Below are positions 53,668-64,000 of a DNA stretch of 64,000 nt, piece after piece. Position numbers and translations under genes: made by a program. The notes beneath the pieces are model-generated. The model saw only the letters and a program-made list of their open reading frames with translations, was not told the DNA's origin and made no database searches. The DNA comes from Tetrahymena elliotti 4EA (lineage: Eukaryota; Ciliophora; Oligohymenophorea; Hymenostomatida; Tetrahymenidae), in assembly GCA_000231825.2 (NCBI GenBank), contig JH720296.1, forward strand, positions 1,697,447 to 1,761,446, written 5' to 3'. Every line of letters starts with the position of its first letter. Position 1 is the first letter of the stretch.

Positions 53668-54604
53668 CCCTTACTTTTAACGAAAATTTGTAAGGGTTTT
53701 GTTGAGTTAGTTCTACTAACGTGAGCATTTTGAGGTTTCTGGACGTTCTATCTATAATATAAATATTTTATTATAAAAATCTGATATTTTGATTGTAAAT
53801 TTTAATAGAATAAATTTTTAAAGTATTTTGTGGAAATAATTGTATATCTTTATATAAACTATTAAAGCTAGTGAGTTATTGACAGACTGATTCTCAAAAA
53901 ATGAATTTTTTCTTTCTCAATTTTAATAATATTTCTTAATTCAATTCTAATCTATCAATACATCTCCCAAAACAAGTCCATTTTATATTTATATTCAAAA
54001 TAAAATTATTTAATCTATTTGTTTGCGCAACGCAGCTTTAAATGGTTTCCTCAGTTTTTGTTTGAAATTTCTTAACCAAAAGATCAAATAATTAAATAAT
54101 TAACTATCAGTTGAACCAAAGTAGATATTTCTTTCATATCTAAAGCAAATTATATCTCAAATATTCTTAATTTATGAGTAATACTTCATAGTTTATTTTG
54201 TTGAAATTAGACTTAATCTTTCAATCCAAATTTGAAAATATTTTAAATCTATAATTTTGCCTAACTTCTAAATATCTCTAAAATCAGTTAACGTTCAATA
54301 TTCTTAATTTAGTTAACTTGATGCTAATACCTTATTGATCAAATAATGTCCAAATGCTGCTTATGGTACTTACTGACTTGGAAATGTATTCATTTATCCA
54401 CATTGACTAGCTTTAGTATTTGCTTTTATATTTTTAAGATTTTCCTATTTTATATTACCTCCTCCATTTGTTGGTGGTGCTTGATTAAATTAACCTCAAT
54501 ATTCATTGGTTGATTCTTTCTCGTTATTATTACTGAAATTATCAAATATAATACAAAGAAATTATATGAATAAAAAATATTAATCTTTCTTTCTTATATT
54601 TACT
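53668..54604 (-). other. Probable 5' exons of the Asn/Gln-rich gene, with an in-frame TGA
   Basis: Upstream of the Met at 53667 the frame is open to an acceptor at 53751 (tattatag). Phase 0 there matches a donor at 54330 (AATAAG then gtatta), giving an exon 54532-54331 that reads NEKESTNEY, TGA (54496-54498), then GQFNQAPPTNGGGNIKQ and AAFGHYLINK. That exon's acceptor (tttcag) fits, in phase 2, a donor at 54603 and a further exon ending HPKDYQNKQKENY. Composition on both sides of the TGA is coding-like. Either translation starts downstream of the TGA or the TGA is a real break. Confidence 0.4.
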
Positions 54605-56133
54605 AATTTTCCTTCTATTTATTTTAATAGTCTTTTGGATGAAAATAAAAAGTGAAAGAAAGCTGCTTATACAAACAAATTCTTAGCTTAGTTGTATTTT
54701 TATAAATGGTAAGCAAACATTTTTATTAAAATTTAGTTGACTCTCTAAACCTATAATTATTGTCAGCTACATAGCTTTCTTAAATACAAAAGAAACAACG
54801 ACTGCAAGATTAATAAGTATAATTAATAAAAATAACTTTTTAGTAATAAGTATTTTATTTTATTTTTCCTAAATACTTATTAAAATAACTAAATGTGCTA
54901 ATAATAATAAAATTTATTGATTATCAATCAATAATTTTTCTTTAGTCTACTTATATTTTCTATTCAAATATTAGCATACAATCTGAAATAAGAATGATAA
55001 TGCATTTTTCATCTAAACAATTAATAAATTATTATTTTTTTTGTAATTCTCAATTTGTTCAGAATTTCAAAAAAATCTATTCATTAGATTTTTCATATTC
55101 TAATTGTTTACAAAAATTGTAAATAAATTTATTAAATTATAAATAGAAAATACATGTAGATTTTCTAAATTTAACTGCAAATAAATAAATAAAAAAATTT
55201 TATTCTAAAATAAATTTAGTCAATATTTTTTTGAAACATTAAATTAATTTCAAATATTAATTTAACAATTTAATCATAAAATTTAAAGAACATTTTATTA
55301 TTCATCAATATTTCAGAAATATTAAATACTATTTTTTGCCTCCATCTCCATGAATTAGCTTAAAATCTACACTTTTTAAAAATATTTTAAATAAAGTATT
55401 AACATTGAAAAATAAAGTAATAGAATCTAAAAAAATAATTAAATTAATAAACTTGAAAATACTCAAAATAGTTTGGAATAAATTAAAAAAATAAATGTTA
55501 AAACTAAATCAATTCCTAAAAAATTAGAATTTGATCTTTCTTTTTTCGCTAATATAATAATTAAATACTGTAGTAAAACACTATGATGAATGAACCTCAA
55601 CTATCTCAAGCAATGTTAAATTTAAATGAAATACTAATAATCAATCTCAAATTGTTTGGTTTTGATAAATAAAAAATATTAAGTAATAAAATTTTGAATT
55701 TTTTAAAGTCTATATTTCATATCTTATCTTATAATTCATAATTAATAAAACAATAAAATAAGAACTTTTTTTATTCTTAAATAGCATAAAAAACTAATAA
55801 ATAAGTTATTTTTTCATTTATTTTCTTCATAAAGATATTAGATAACCTAAATAAAAAATAAATATCTTATATTTCAAACTCTTTAATTGATAATATATTA
55901 AAATAAAATGAACCTTAAAATTTTTTTTTTAAAATAGTTGATTATTGAAAGAAATTAAAGAGAATAAAAAAATAAAAAATGAAATATTTATAAATTTTAG
56001 ATGACTAACTTAGATATATATAATAGTATAAATTAATTAATTATAAAAATTATTCAATTTGTTTAGTATAAATCATTTTAAGATTTTTAAAATTTTGATT
56101 TAGATGAAGTAAAAGTATAAATTTATTTGTCTT
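54605..56133. other. Intergenic, no supported gene
   Basis: About 1.5 kb of AT-rich DNA between the possible 5' exons of the Asn/Gln-rich gene and the 3' end of the dihydrouridine synthase gene. A minus-strand Met frame near 54720 (starting MFAYHLQKYNQAKNLF) overlaps the possible exon in another frame and may belong to the same gene. Nothing else was supported. Confidence 0.5.
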
Positions 56134-57655
56134 TCATTATTAGGGTTGCTCTTTTTATTACTCTTACTTCTATTCGCTATTTTCATTTTAGTTTGGTTTA
56201 TTTTACTATTTTTTCTCTTCAGTAATTTTATTTTCCTCAGGCTAGCAGCAAGTCTCTGGGTTTTAATAAGCTTCTTACCAATTCTCACATCCTTGATTGT
56301 ATTTAAGTTTATCAACTCCCATCTTATCCCAATATCTTGTATACCATCCAAATTTTTCTTCTTTAGACATTTCCTTACGTCTTTCTTTTAATTCAAGTAC
56401 TATTTCTTTTTATTCTTCAATAGTTTTTACATTTGCAAGCTTTGTTCTGAGATCAGTATGCACTTATAGTCCTTAATGCAAAAATTTAAAGATGTGTCCT
56501 TTTGAAAAGAAATGAGGGGTTGTATATTTTTATGCAAATTCTAAATATTCTAAGGCAATTTCATCTAAATCATATATTTTTCCACTAAATAAAGCTGGAT
56601 TTTCCAAAAGACTTTCTGCACTCATAACACCATCTACTCCGGTGTATTCTAAACATCTTTCTACATCTTCATAAGTGTAAATACCTCCATTAGCAAAAAC
56701 AGGAATACTTAACTCTTCTTTTATCTATTTGATAATATCCCAATCACATAATCCTACAGTATCTTTATTCTACTCCTTGGTACGTCCATGAACAGTCAAA
56801 ATAGAACATCCTGCTGCTTCGATTTTCTTAGCTAATTCAATCTATTTAATAAATTTTGATTAAATTTTGCTTGAAATTCATTTCTAATTTTTTAGCTTTC
56901 ATTTAAATTATCTTATTAACTTTAATGAAAGTCAATTGTTAAATAAAAAGTTCTAAATTGAATAAATTGTTTCAAAAAACTGAGAGATTTTATGAATTTA
57001 ATATAAACAAATATATTTGTATTACCGTTTATTAGCGATTAGGAAGCATACGTATTTTACAGGTGACAGGGATGCTAAGATTTTCATGTAACTTTTTGAC
57101 TAATGCAACAATGGTGTCAGGTTCACTTAAAAGGAAAGAACCATATCTTCCTCTTTTAGCAATACCTTATGGGCATCCGAAATTAATATCTATTGCATCA
57201 CACTTATCTTCAACGTATCTAGCTCCTGCAAGAAGAGCATCAGGATTATTACCACAGAATTAGGCAAATAAAGGTCTATCTTCTTCACAAGTGCTAAATA
57301 CAGAGTTTAAATATCCATAACCTTAATCTTAAAGAACCTTGCTGTGGATCATTGGAGTATAAGCTAAAGTTGTGCCATATTTTCTACAAAGCATACGGAA
57401 TGCCAATTCTGATTAATCGACCATTGGAGCACAGATATATTAAGGAGATCCTAAGCTTTTGAAGAATTAATAGCCATGAAGTTTAGGTCCTTTATTCAAG
57501 TTAGTTACTGCTGGAATAGGTTTTTATACTCTTAATTCCTAAAATTTTCCACATTTAATACTTTAATCGGAGGTAGAGTGTTTTTCTGACTCTACTGGTT
57601 TAGTTTATTCCTTATTTTATATTTCCTATTCGTTTTAGGTCTTTTAGATGTTCAT
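56134..57655 (-). CDS. DUS1: tRNA-dihydrouridine(16/17) synthase, Dus1 type
   Basis: Two exons (57655-57026, 56841-56134; 184-nt intron, phase 0) encode 445 aa. Dus1 is an FMN flavoenzyme that reduces uridine to dihydrouridine in the tRNA D-loop using NADPH. Sequence marks: [19 protein letters not shown] (FMN-binding start of the barrel), [34 protein letters not shown] with the catalytic Cys of [25 protein letters not shown] and [17 protein letters not shown] (phosphate site), then [15 protein letters not shown]. The APMVDQSEL and [12 protein letters not shown] forms are those of the Dus1 branch, not Dus2-4. About 55 polar residues precede the barrel and an acidic Gln-rich tail follows it. 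The start is the first Met of the open frame. It shares a divergent spacer with ZPR1. Confidence 0.92.
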
Positions 57656-58360
57656 TTGCTTTAATTTTTCTTTACTTCAAAATTTACAATTTATGCTTGT
57701 TTTTTTACAAAATAACAAAAAAATTATATATTTTGCATACAAAATAATCTATTAAGCAAGGAGACAAATTAAAGTTAATTTATAATTTTTTTTTTTAGGA
57801 ACTATCCTCATGAAAATTCCATAAATTAATAAGTCATTGTTAAAAGCAACATATGGTAGAATTTTAGCTAAAATTTTTAATGGCTTCTTGAAGATTTAGG
57901 TTAAAATAAGGAAATCAATCAAATTGTTCTTGAAGATATTTAAGTAGAGGAAGGAAGATATTTATTAAGTAAAATTAATAAGTTTAAAAATAGAATTATT
58001 AACAAGGTAAGCCATAAACTATTTCAAGGTTTAAGGTTAAATTAAGAAAAGCTTTGTAAAAAGAAAAATAGAAGTATTAATCATAGACATAATAAATAAT
58101 AGAAATGAAATTTTAGAATTTTTGGTTTATCTGTTTGATCCATGAAATAGTTGATAAAATATCTTGAAAAAATTTATTAAAAGTAAGACAGAAAGAAGAT
58201 CTTGATTGAAGATAATTTATTCTTTTTTCTTTTTAGAAGCATTATATAAATTTAGGCTTAACTGTACAAAAATATTAATAAACAATTAATTTAATCAAAA
58301 AACAATATTATTAAAAGTAAACTTATTTTAAAATAGCTACAACAATTAACTCATAAATAA
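57656..58360. promoter_or_regulatory. Divergent spacer of DUS1 and ZPR1
   Basis: Both flanking genes are transcribed away from this 705-bp interval, so it must carry at least one promoter for each. No known box is visible in the AT-rich background. The interval also holds a coding-like frame, listed separately. Confidence 0.45.
57799..58108 (+). CDS. Possible small gene or exon, partial
   Basis: After a strong acceptor-like T11-AG at 57798 a frame runs 102 codons to TGA (58106-58108): NYPHENSINQQVIVKSNIWQ, then LLEDLGQNKEINQIVLEDIQ and EEGRYLLSKINKFKNRIINK. The acidic, Asn/Gln-rich mix is typical of real ciliate protein. A consensus donor (AACAAG then gtaagc) near 58003 suggests an intron. 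The first exon could not be placed: the nearest upstream Met frame does not splice in phase. A second frame from a Met at 57810 (111 codons) is Lys/Ile-rich with few acids and looks like its shifted shadow. Unknown function. Confidence 0.35.
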
Positions 58361-60124
58361 ATGGCTGATCAAGTTTATCAAAACATTGATGCTTTCCAAG
58401 AACGTACATAGTTCAATTTAATTTAAGTTTTTTAGCTCATTTTTTAAGCTATCCTCCCTCCTTCTCTAGAAATTCTACTTCTCAGTTGAATTGAGAATAT
58501 TTAGCTTTTAGTTTATTATTAGAATTAGGTTTAAAAGTAGAGTTTTAATTTATTCTTTATAAAATCAAAAGCAATTGTCATGGAAAGTGTTTGCGTTAAC
58601 TGTGAGGAAAATGGTGAAACAACCATGATGTTAACCAAGATTCCTATGTTCAAGGAAGTCATTTTGATTTCTTTTTACTGTAAGAATTGTGGCTTCAAGA
58701 ACACCGAAGTAACATTTGGTGGTAAGATCAATGAGTACGCCACTAAAATCAATCTTAAGGTTATCAATATAAATGACTTCAAGCGTGACTGTGTTAAGAG
58801 TGAACACTGTACAATTAGAATTCCCGAACTTGATTTCGAAATTCCTTCTACCAGAAAGGGAAGCGTTAACACAATTGAAGGATTTTTGATGAACGCTATT
58901 GAAGATCTTCAAAGTGATTAAGAAGAACGTAAGGAAAAGTAGCCCGAAATCTATGAAAAAATTGAAAAATTCATTCAAAGACTTCAAGATCTTGCTGATG
59001 GAAAAGGTTTCCCTTTCCACTTCATTTTTGAAGATCCTTCTGGTAATTCATTTATCAAGAATCCCTATGCTCCCAATTAAGATCACAATATGCACATTGA
59101 AAAGCTTCCTCGTACTGTTGAATAACTTGAAGCTATGGGCTACTCTGCTGACAATGCTAAATAATTAGCTGAAGATAACAATAAAAAGTTAGAAGAAGAA
59201 TTCTAAGAAAATGCTGCTCACCGTATTGTTCACTTTGATGCTCACAGAGTTGATTTTTCAAAGCCTTTGACTGAAGATGTTAAGGGAGAATCTTTAATTT
59301 TTAAGGTTCCTTGCCACTCTTGTGGTCTTGATGGTGAATAAAAAATGTGCACCACATCTATTCCTTACTTCAAAGAACTTATTGTTATGTCCTTCCTTTG
59401 TTAATTCTGTGGAACCAAGTCCACTGAAGTCAAGCCTGGTGGTGAAATCAGCAAGTAAGGCAAACTCATCACTTTACCAATATAATCTGTTGAAGACCTT
59501 AAGAGAGATCTCTTCAAGTCTGAAACATGCAGCTTGGTTATCCCTGAAATTGAATTAGAACTTGAATATGGTACTTTAGGTGGTGTCTACACAACAGTTG
59601 AAGGCCTCTTAGAAAAGGTATTTAAATTATTTTTCATTTTCAATATTAAAAAGGAATAGCCAGCATTAAATTAGCTTCAAATTCTATTTTAGTAATATAA
59701 AGCATTTAAAGGAATCTTTATATATTAAAAATAAAATCAAAGTTGCAGTAAATAGTGTTTAAACATTTATTTGTATTAATTTTAGATTGAAGATAATTTG
59801 CTTGAAAACAATCCTTTTGCAGGTGATAGTGCTGATCCTAGTTTCAAGTAGAAGTTAGAAGAAATCTTTGCTTACTTAGAAAGAGTTCGTGATATGAAAG
59901 AAAAATGTACTATTATTTTGAAAGATCTTTTGGATAACAGTTTCATCTAAAATCCTTTCTACCCTGAACATGATCCTATTATCAAGGTTGAATACTTCGA
60001 CAGAAATCATGAGGAAAATGATATTTTAGGTTTAAATGACATGAAGGTTGAAAACTATGGTGAAAAGCACTATGAAGAAACCGAAGAATAATAATAATAA
60101 TAAGAAGAACAAAAAGTCAACTGA
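58361..60124 (+). CDS. ZPR1: ZPR1 zinc-finger protein
   Basis: Three exons (58361-58403, 58572-59617, 59786-60124; introns 168 nt in both cases, phases 1 and 0) encode 475 aa. ZPR1 is an essential eukaryotic protein that binds eEF1A and moves to the nucleus on growth signals. It has the family's duplicated layout: zinc finger 1 (ESVCVNCEENGETTMML, SFYCKNCGFKNTEV) with its beta domain (IRIPELDFEIPSTRKGSVNT), then zinc finger 2 (KVPCHSCGLDGEQKM, SFLCQFCGTKSTEVKPGG) and second beta domain (VIPEIELELEYGTLGGVYTT). FEDPSGNSFIKNPYAP between them is a ZPR1 hallmark. The acidic tail ends in Gln/Glu runs. Codon use is less AT-extreme than its neighbours, suggesting strong expression. The intron-1 donor (GAAC then gtacat) was chosen because its phase fits. 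Confidence 0.95.
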
Positions 60125-61178
60125 TCACAGTGACTCTGATTTTTTTATGAAGAAGACAGAAAAGCATTTTTTTACTCATTAATTTTAAAATGAAACCTTT
60201 ATATTTCAAAGTTAATAAAATATATATTTATAGATATGTATCTCGTATTATCACTTATCAAATTGATTTGATTAATTAATTAATCCCTCATTTTTTTGAA
60301 AATCACCAAAAAATGTTATTCTAATAAATAATCAACATAATGATTAGCATCCTTTAGAAAATTTATAATTTCAACAACATATTTAAATTTAAAGATAATT
60401 GTTTTTTTTGAAACAAAAATTTTATCTTTATAAATGAAAAGAAGTTCATTTTTATTGTGATAAAATTGATTTATGTTCGAATTGAAAAATTGAAATATTT
60501 TCTTATTTTTAAAAAAAATATTTATTTATTAACTCTTGATTTTTAGTTTAAAGCTAAAATAAAAAAATTTAAATAGTCTTAATTATTTTAAATGAAGGTA
60601 TAAAGATTAAATATTAAATAGATAGATAATTTACTCAATTAGAAATATTCTTTACAATAAATATCTTTTTTTTCAAGAAATTTATAATTCTTCGCAAATA
60701 ATTAATTTTTCTGAGCATGAATCCAATAACTTTCAGGTCTAGGTAATTGATTTTTATAGAAATTAATATCATTCAATTTAGTATAAATATTTTAATGAAT
60801 AATAATATTTTTTTGTATTTATTACGAATATATTTTATACAATATTAATATTATGTCAACCCTTACACAATAACCCAAATTTTAATGATAAAAGTATGTA
60901 TATTATGAGCAAATCAATATAAATAATAAAAATAAATAAAATAGAATTTTAAATTTATGATACATACTAAATTTAGTGTATTTATTAGATAGACACCAAG
61001 ATCGAACTGAACAGAATAAAATTAAAAGTAATATAAATATTATATATGTTATCATTTATTGGTTCTTAATATATATAGTTTATTAATTATATTGTTTGCA
61101 TTAGCCTTTGTTTATTTATAAAGGTAATGAGTTAATAGATTTTTTAATAATAAGTTAAAGTTCTTAATTAAAATAAAT
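60125..61178. other. Convergent intergenic region
   Basis: About 1.05 kb between the 3' ends of ZPR1 (+) and the minus-strand gene ending at 61179. AT-rich; no coding frame, tRNA or other RNA gene was recognised. Confidence 0.6.
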
Positions 61179-62831
61179 TCAATTGAATTAGAAAGCATTG
61201 TGGAAATTATTTGTTGAAGCTGTCATCCACTTCATATTTAATTATTTTTAGTCAGCATTTTTCCCATAAGAATTCATTTTGATTAATACAGGTGAATCTA
61301 AGTTAGATTAGTGATTACTGCTGTTACTAAAGCCGTTAATTATAATTTTGTTAATTAGCTGCTTATCATTTTCTTTGTTTGGAGTTTGATATAAATCATT
61401 TATATTTCTTTTAATTGATAGATTATCTTTCTTTTTACTAGAAGAAGAGAAATCTGTTTTTTTGTACTAACTAAGGTCTATTTCTTCTTTAATAGGAGAA
61501 ATATTGCCACCATTTTATAAACTTAAATCAGATCTTGTTTTTTCATTTTAAGAGGAACAAGAAGTAGATTCATCCTTTATGGAGTTTGATGATTATGGAG
61601 ATTATTCTTCAGTTTTTTAAAGGCTCAATTAATCAAGTAATTGATTTAATTATTTGATATTTTATTTTTAAATTGATGACTCTTCAAATTACTTCTTTTT
61701 CTCTTCAAAGCTGTTATCTACTTGTAACGAAATAGTTCTATCTCTTTAAATAATTTAAGAGTACTACTCTATTTTTTCTAACTTGGATTTCCTTCTTTGC
61801 TCAAGTCTCTTAAGTACTTCATTAGTTTAATTCTTAATTTCTCCATTTATGATATTCTTTGTATAGTTTTATTCCTACTTATGCTAGCATAATAATATCT
61901 TAGCATTTTCTTGAGAATCTTGTGCATTTATATATTAGACTTTCAAATTATGTTCTTTTTATTATTGCTAAAGAGCTACATTCAAATTTAATTCTTCCTT
62001 AGATTTTAGATTGATGTCAGATTTTGCAGTCTAAATATTTATTAAAGATAAAAATTAAATGATGCTGAAATTAAAATAGACTGTTAATATTCTAAATTAT
62101 TTGGTAAATTAAATGATTTTTTCATAAGTAAAATCTAAACAGATTTCTTCACAAATTTTTTTCATAGAAAATTGAAGAGTTAATTAATTTTTTCAATTAG
62201 TGTAATTCATATCAATAACCTTAATCTAAAATTTTCGTTATTAACAATTAAATTCTTATATGGTATTTATTTAGCTTTATTTAAATATAAAATAATTTGA
62301 ATATTTTGTGATGTTATTTGTTACCTTAGCTTAGTCATCATGCTTTCCCTTGAGTGTCTCTTACTTTTATTTATTTTGCATTTGTTCTCTTATCATAGCT
62401 GAAGATACATTAGGCTTCAGTAAAAGTGATTGTGTTTTATTTTTAAAAATAAAATATTTGTCACTTTTAATTGATTCATAATACTCTATTGCATTCTTGA
62501 TATAAAAAATAATTTTATTAGGCTGAATCTAGATAAAATATTGAATTATTTGAATAGTTTTATTGAAATTTTTTTATTTATTTTTAGATTTTTGTCCATA
62601 ATAACAAAATTTTAATATTTTTACTGCATATAACTCTAATAGCTTCTTGACACTGTTTAAATCAACTATATCCTACTCCATTTCCATTTCTAAAAACAAG
62701 AGCTACTCCGCAAAACGGGGAGGAAGGTTTTTAGCTTTAGTTGATTAAACGAACTACTCCTTCATACTATCTAGAGAAGATTCTCTCTTGCTTTTGTTTT
62801 ACTTCTTGCTCTTTTTAAAAATTTTAAACAT
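61179..62831 (-). CDS. Hypothetical protein, frame interrupted by one TGA
   Basis: Exon 1 (62831-62325, 169 codons) begins MFKIFKKSKKQNKSKRESS and contains an ordered helical part (FAEQLLFLEMEMEQDIVDL, SVKKLLELYAVKILKFCYYG, KNAIEYYESIKSDKYFIF). A phase-0 intron (62324-62226) leads to IKVIDMNYTN, then TGA at 62193-62195, after which the same frame continues (FSMKKICEEICLDFTYEKII) to the natural TGA at 61179. A 51-nt intron (gtctat...tttag, near 62062-62012) may be removed or read. The second half is Gln/Lys/Ser-rich with coiled coil (NEVLKRLEQRRKSKLEKIEQ) and ends TASTNNFHNAFQFN. Either two adjacent genes lie here, one intron is missed, or the TGA is a disabling or recoded codon. No family recognised. 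Confidence 0.6.
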
Positions 62832-63931
62832 TTTTGTTAATTTTATTAGCCTTAATAGTACTTAAAAAAAACTTTATATTTTTATTATAATTCAATTTCA
62901 AAGAATTTAGTATCTTTCTTTTAAAATTGTATTCTAAAATTATGAAAATTATAGGTCATTGAAAATTAGTAAAACAAGCATATCTAAAAGCTAGATAATA
63001 AATTAAACACCTAACGTATATACACCTATATTCAAAATATTACTAAGATTTTATATTTATTTTATAAGTTTATAAATTGCATATTACATATTACGTTGAA
63101 TAAAATATAGACATCAAATCTATAAATCTTGCTCATATTTTAAAATTGATTTTTTATTTTTTAGAATTTATGTAGAGTTTTAATTTAATGATTTTTAATC
63201 CTTCTATTCATGTAAATCCTTGAAAAAACATATTGAATATCTCAAAATGTTAATTTAATTATTTTTCTTTCTATTTTTTTGTCCATGTTTATCTTTAAGA
63301 CCAAAAACATCAACAAAAAATATTATTTGTTTGCTTTGTAAAATAGACATCTAATCTAATAATAGAGTTCTTATTTTAAAACAGATTTTTTTAGAATTTA
63401 TGTAAAATATTCAATTTAAAGATTTTAAATCCTTCTTTTATAAATAAATTCAAACCTAAACAAATAATATTTGTTGATATTCTTTAAAATCTAAAAATAT
63501 ATTGAGAAAAAAAAGAAAAATAATAGAATTTAACATTTTGAGATGTTAAATATATTTATTACTCAGTTTTTACATTTATTTTGATAAATTCCAAATTCCA
63601 AAATTCATATGATGTTTAATAAAATAGATATGAAATCTATTTATCTTAATCTTATATTAAAAGTTATTTTATACTTTTTAGAATTTATGAAGAACATTCA
63701 ATTAAAAGGTTTTTAATCCTTCGATTAAAAATAAATAAAACTTAAGCAAATTTTTTATTGGTATTTTTGCTTTAAATCTAATCATACAGAAAAAAAAAAT
63801 TATTGAATTTAATATTTTGAGATATTTTAATCAAAAAAGGATAAATAAATATAAATTATTAATTTAGTATAATATATAATAGATTGAATTATTTTTTTAA
63901 AGAATAAATAAAAAATCATTTTTTTTTATAG
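62832..63931. other. AT-rich right-edge spacer
   Basis: Non-coding by every frame examined. It carries the promoter side of the minus-strand gene starting at 62831 and the repeat cluster described separately. Confidence 0.5.
63100..63850. repeat. Three diverged repeat units with inverted arms
   Basis: The order 'aaaatagacatc/aaaatagatatg ... tttttagaatttatg ... tttttaatccttc' recurs starting near 63102, 63340 and 63621, so the unit is about 240-280 bp. Units 2 and 3 end with tgaatttaa/agaatttaa followed by a-attttgagat. Unit 1 ends with the reverse complement of that block (atctcaaaatgttaa near 63239), so the arms at about 63237-63282 and 63506-63545 form an inverted pair of roughly 40 bp flanking unit 2. 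No open frame lies inside. It may be a relic of a small mobile element or a local rearrangement. Confidence 0.55.
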
Positions 63932-63978
63932 GTGTAAATATTTCCAAAAACAATTAAGGCTGACCCTAAAATACATAG
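63932..63978 (+). CDS. Possible internal exon of a gene running off the right edge
   Basis: A T-rich acceptor (tttttttatag) is followed by 47 nt reading VQIFPKTIKADPKIHR in one frame and then by a donor-like gtaattt. Size and flanks fit a short ciliate exon, but no neighbouring exon is visible and the window ends 22 bases later. The other two frames are also open or nearly so, so the call is tentative. Confidence 0.25.
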
Positions 63979-64000
63979 GTAATTTGTTTCTTTATGAAAA

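Noticed and set aside
57063..57263. Plus-strand 66-codon frame
   Set aside because: Antisense of the dihydrouridine synthase catalytic region.
58631..59020. Minus-strand 129-codon frame
   Set aside because: Antisense shadow of ZPR1 exon 2.

Overview
The window is macronuclear-type DNA from a ciliate, most likely Tetrahymena or a close relative. It is extremely AT-rich. TAA and TAG are read as glutamine inside every recognisable gene, and TGA ends the recognisable families where they should end. Most genes are split by short AT-rich GT...AG introns of about 47-315 nt, with two longer candidates (579 and 628 nt). With the standard code nearly all of these genes look shattered. I read them with TGA as the only stop and checked splice phases by hand wherever exact introns are given.

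Left part (1-12760): a RINGv (MARCH-type) ubiquitin ligase (-), tyrosyl-DNA phosphodiesterase 1 (+), a B-box-like zinc/SPRY-like protein (+), a membrane-anchored cGMP-dependent protein kinase (+) and a small unknown gene (-). Middle (13101-24709): four minus-strand genes in a row, namely an unknown coiled-coil protein, a large thioredoxin reductase ending in Cys-Cys-Gly, an unknown 1107-aa protein and a TPR protein. Then comes a 1959-aa UvrD/Srs2-like helicase with an N-terminal PCNA-binding motif (+), a TMEM63/OSCA-like channel (-) and a CXC (tesmin/TSO1/LIN54-type) DNA-binding protein (-).

Right part: a gene-poor stretch (41068-46977) with coding-like but broken frames; a 50-aa endosulfine-like gene (+); an Asn/Gln-rich giant (-); tRNA-dihydrouridine synthase 1 (-), divergent from ZPR1 (+); an unknown protein interrupted by one TGA (-); and a repeat cluster at the right edge next to a possible exon of a gene that runs off the window.

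There is no operon logic; genes are independent nuclear units. Loose themes are genome maintenance (Tdp1, PIP-box helicase), cell-cycle and transcription control (endosulfine-like, CXC protein, ZPR1), signalling (PKG, TMEM63), redox (TrxR) and tRNA modification (Dus1). The most unusual items are the PIP-box helicase, the minimal endosulfine-like protein, the non-seleno Cys-Cys-Gly thioredoxin reductase, and three places where a coding frame runs across a single TGA. No tRNA, rRNA, CRISPR array, telomeric repeat or transposase was recognised.
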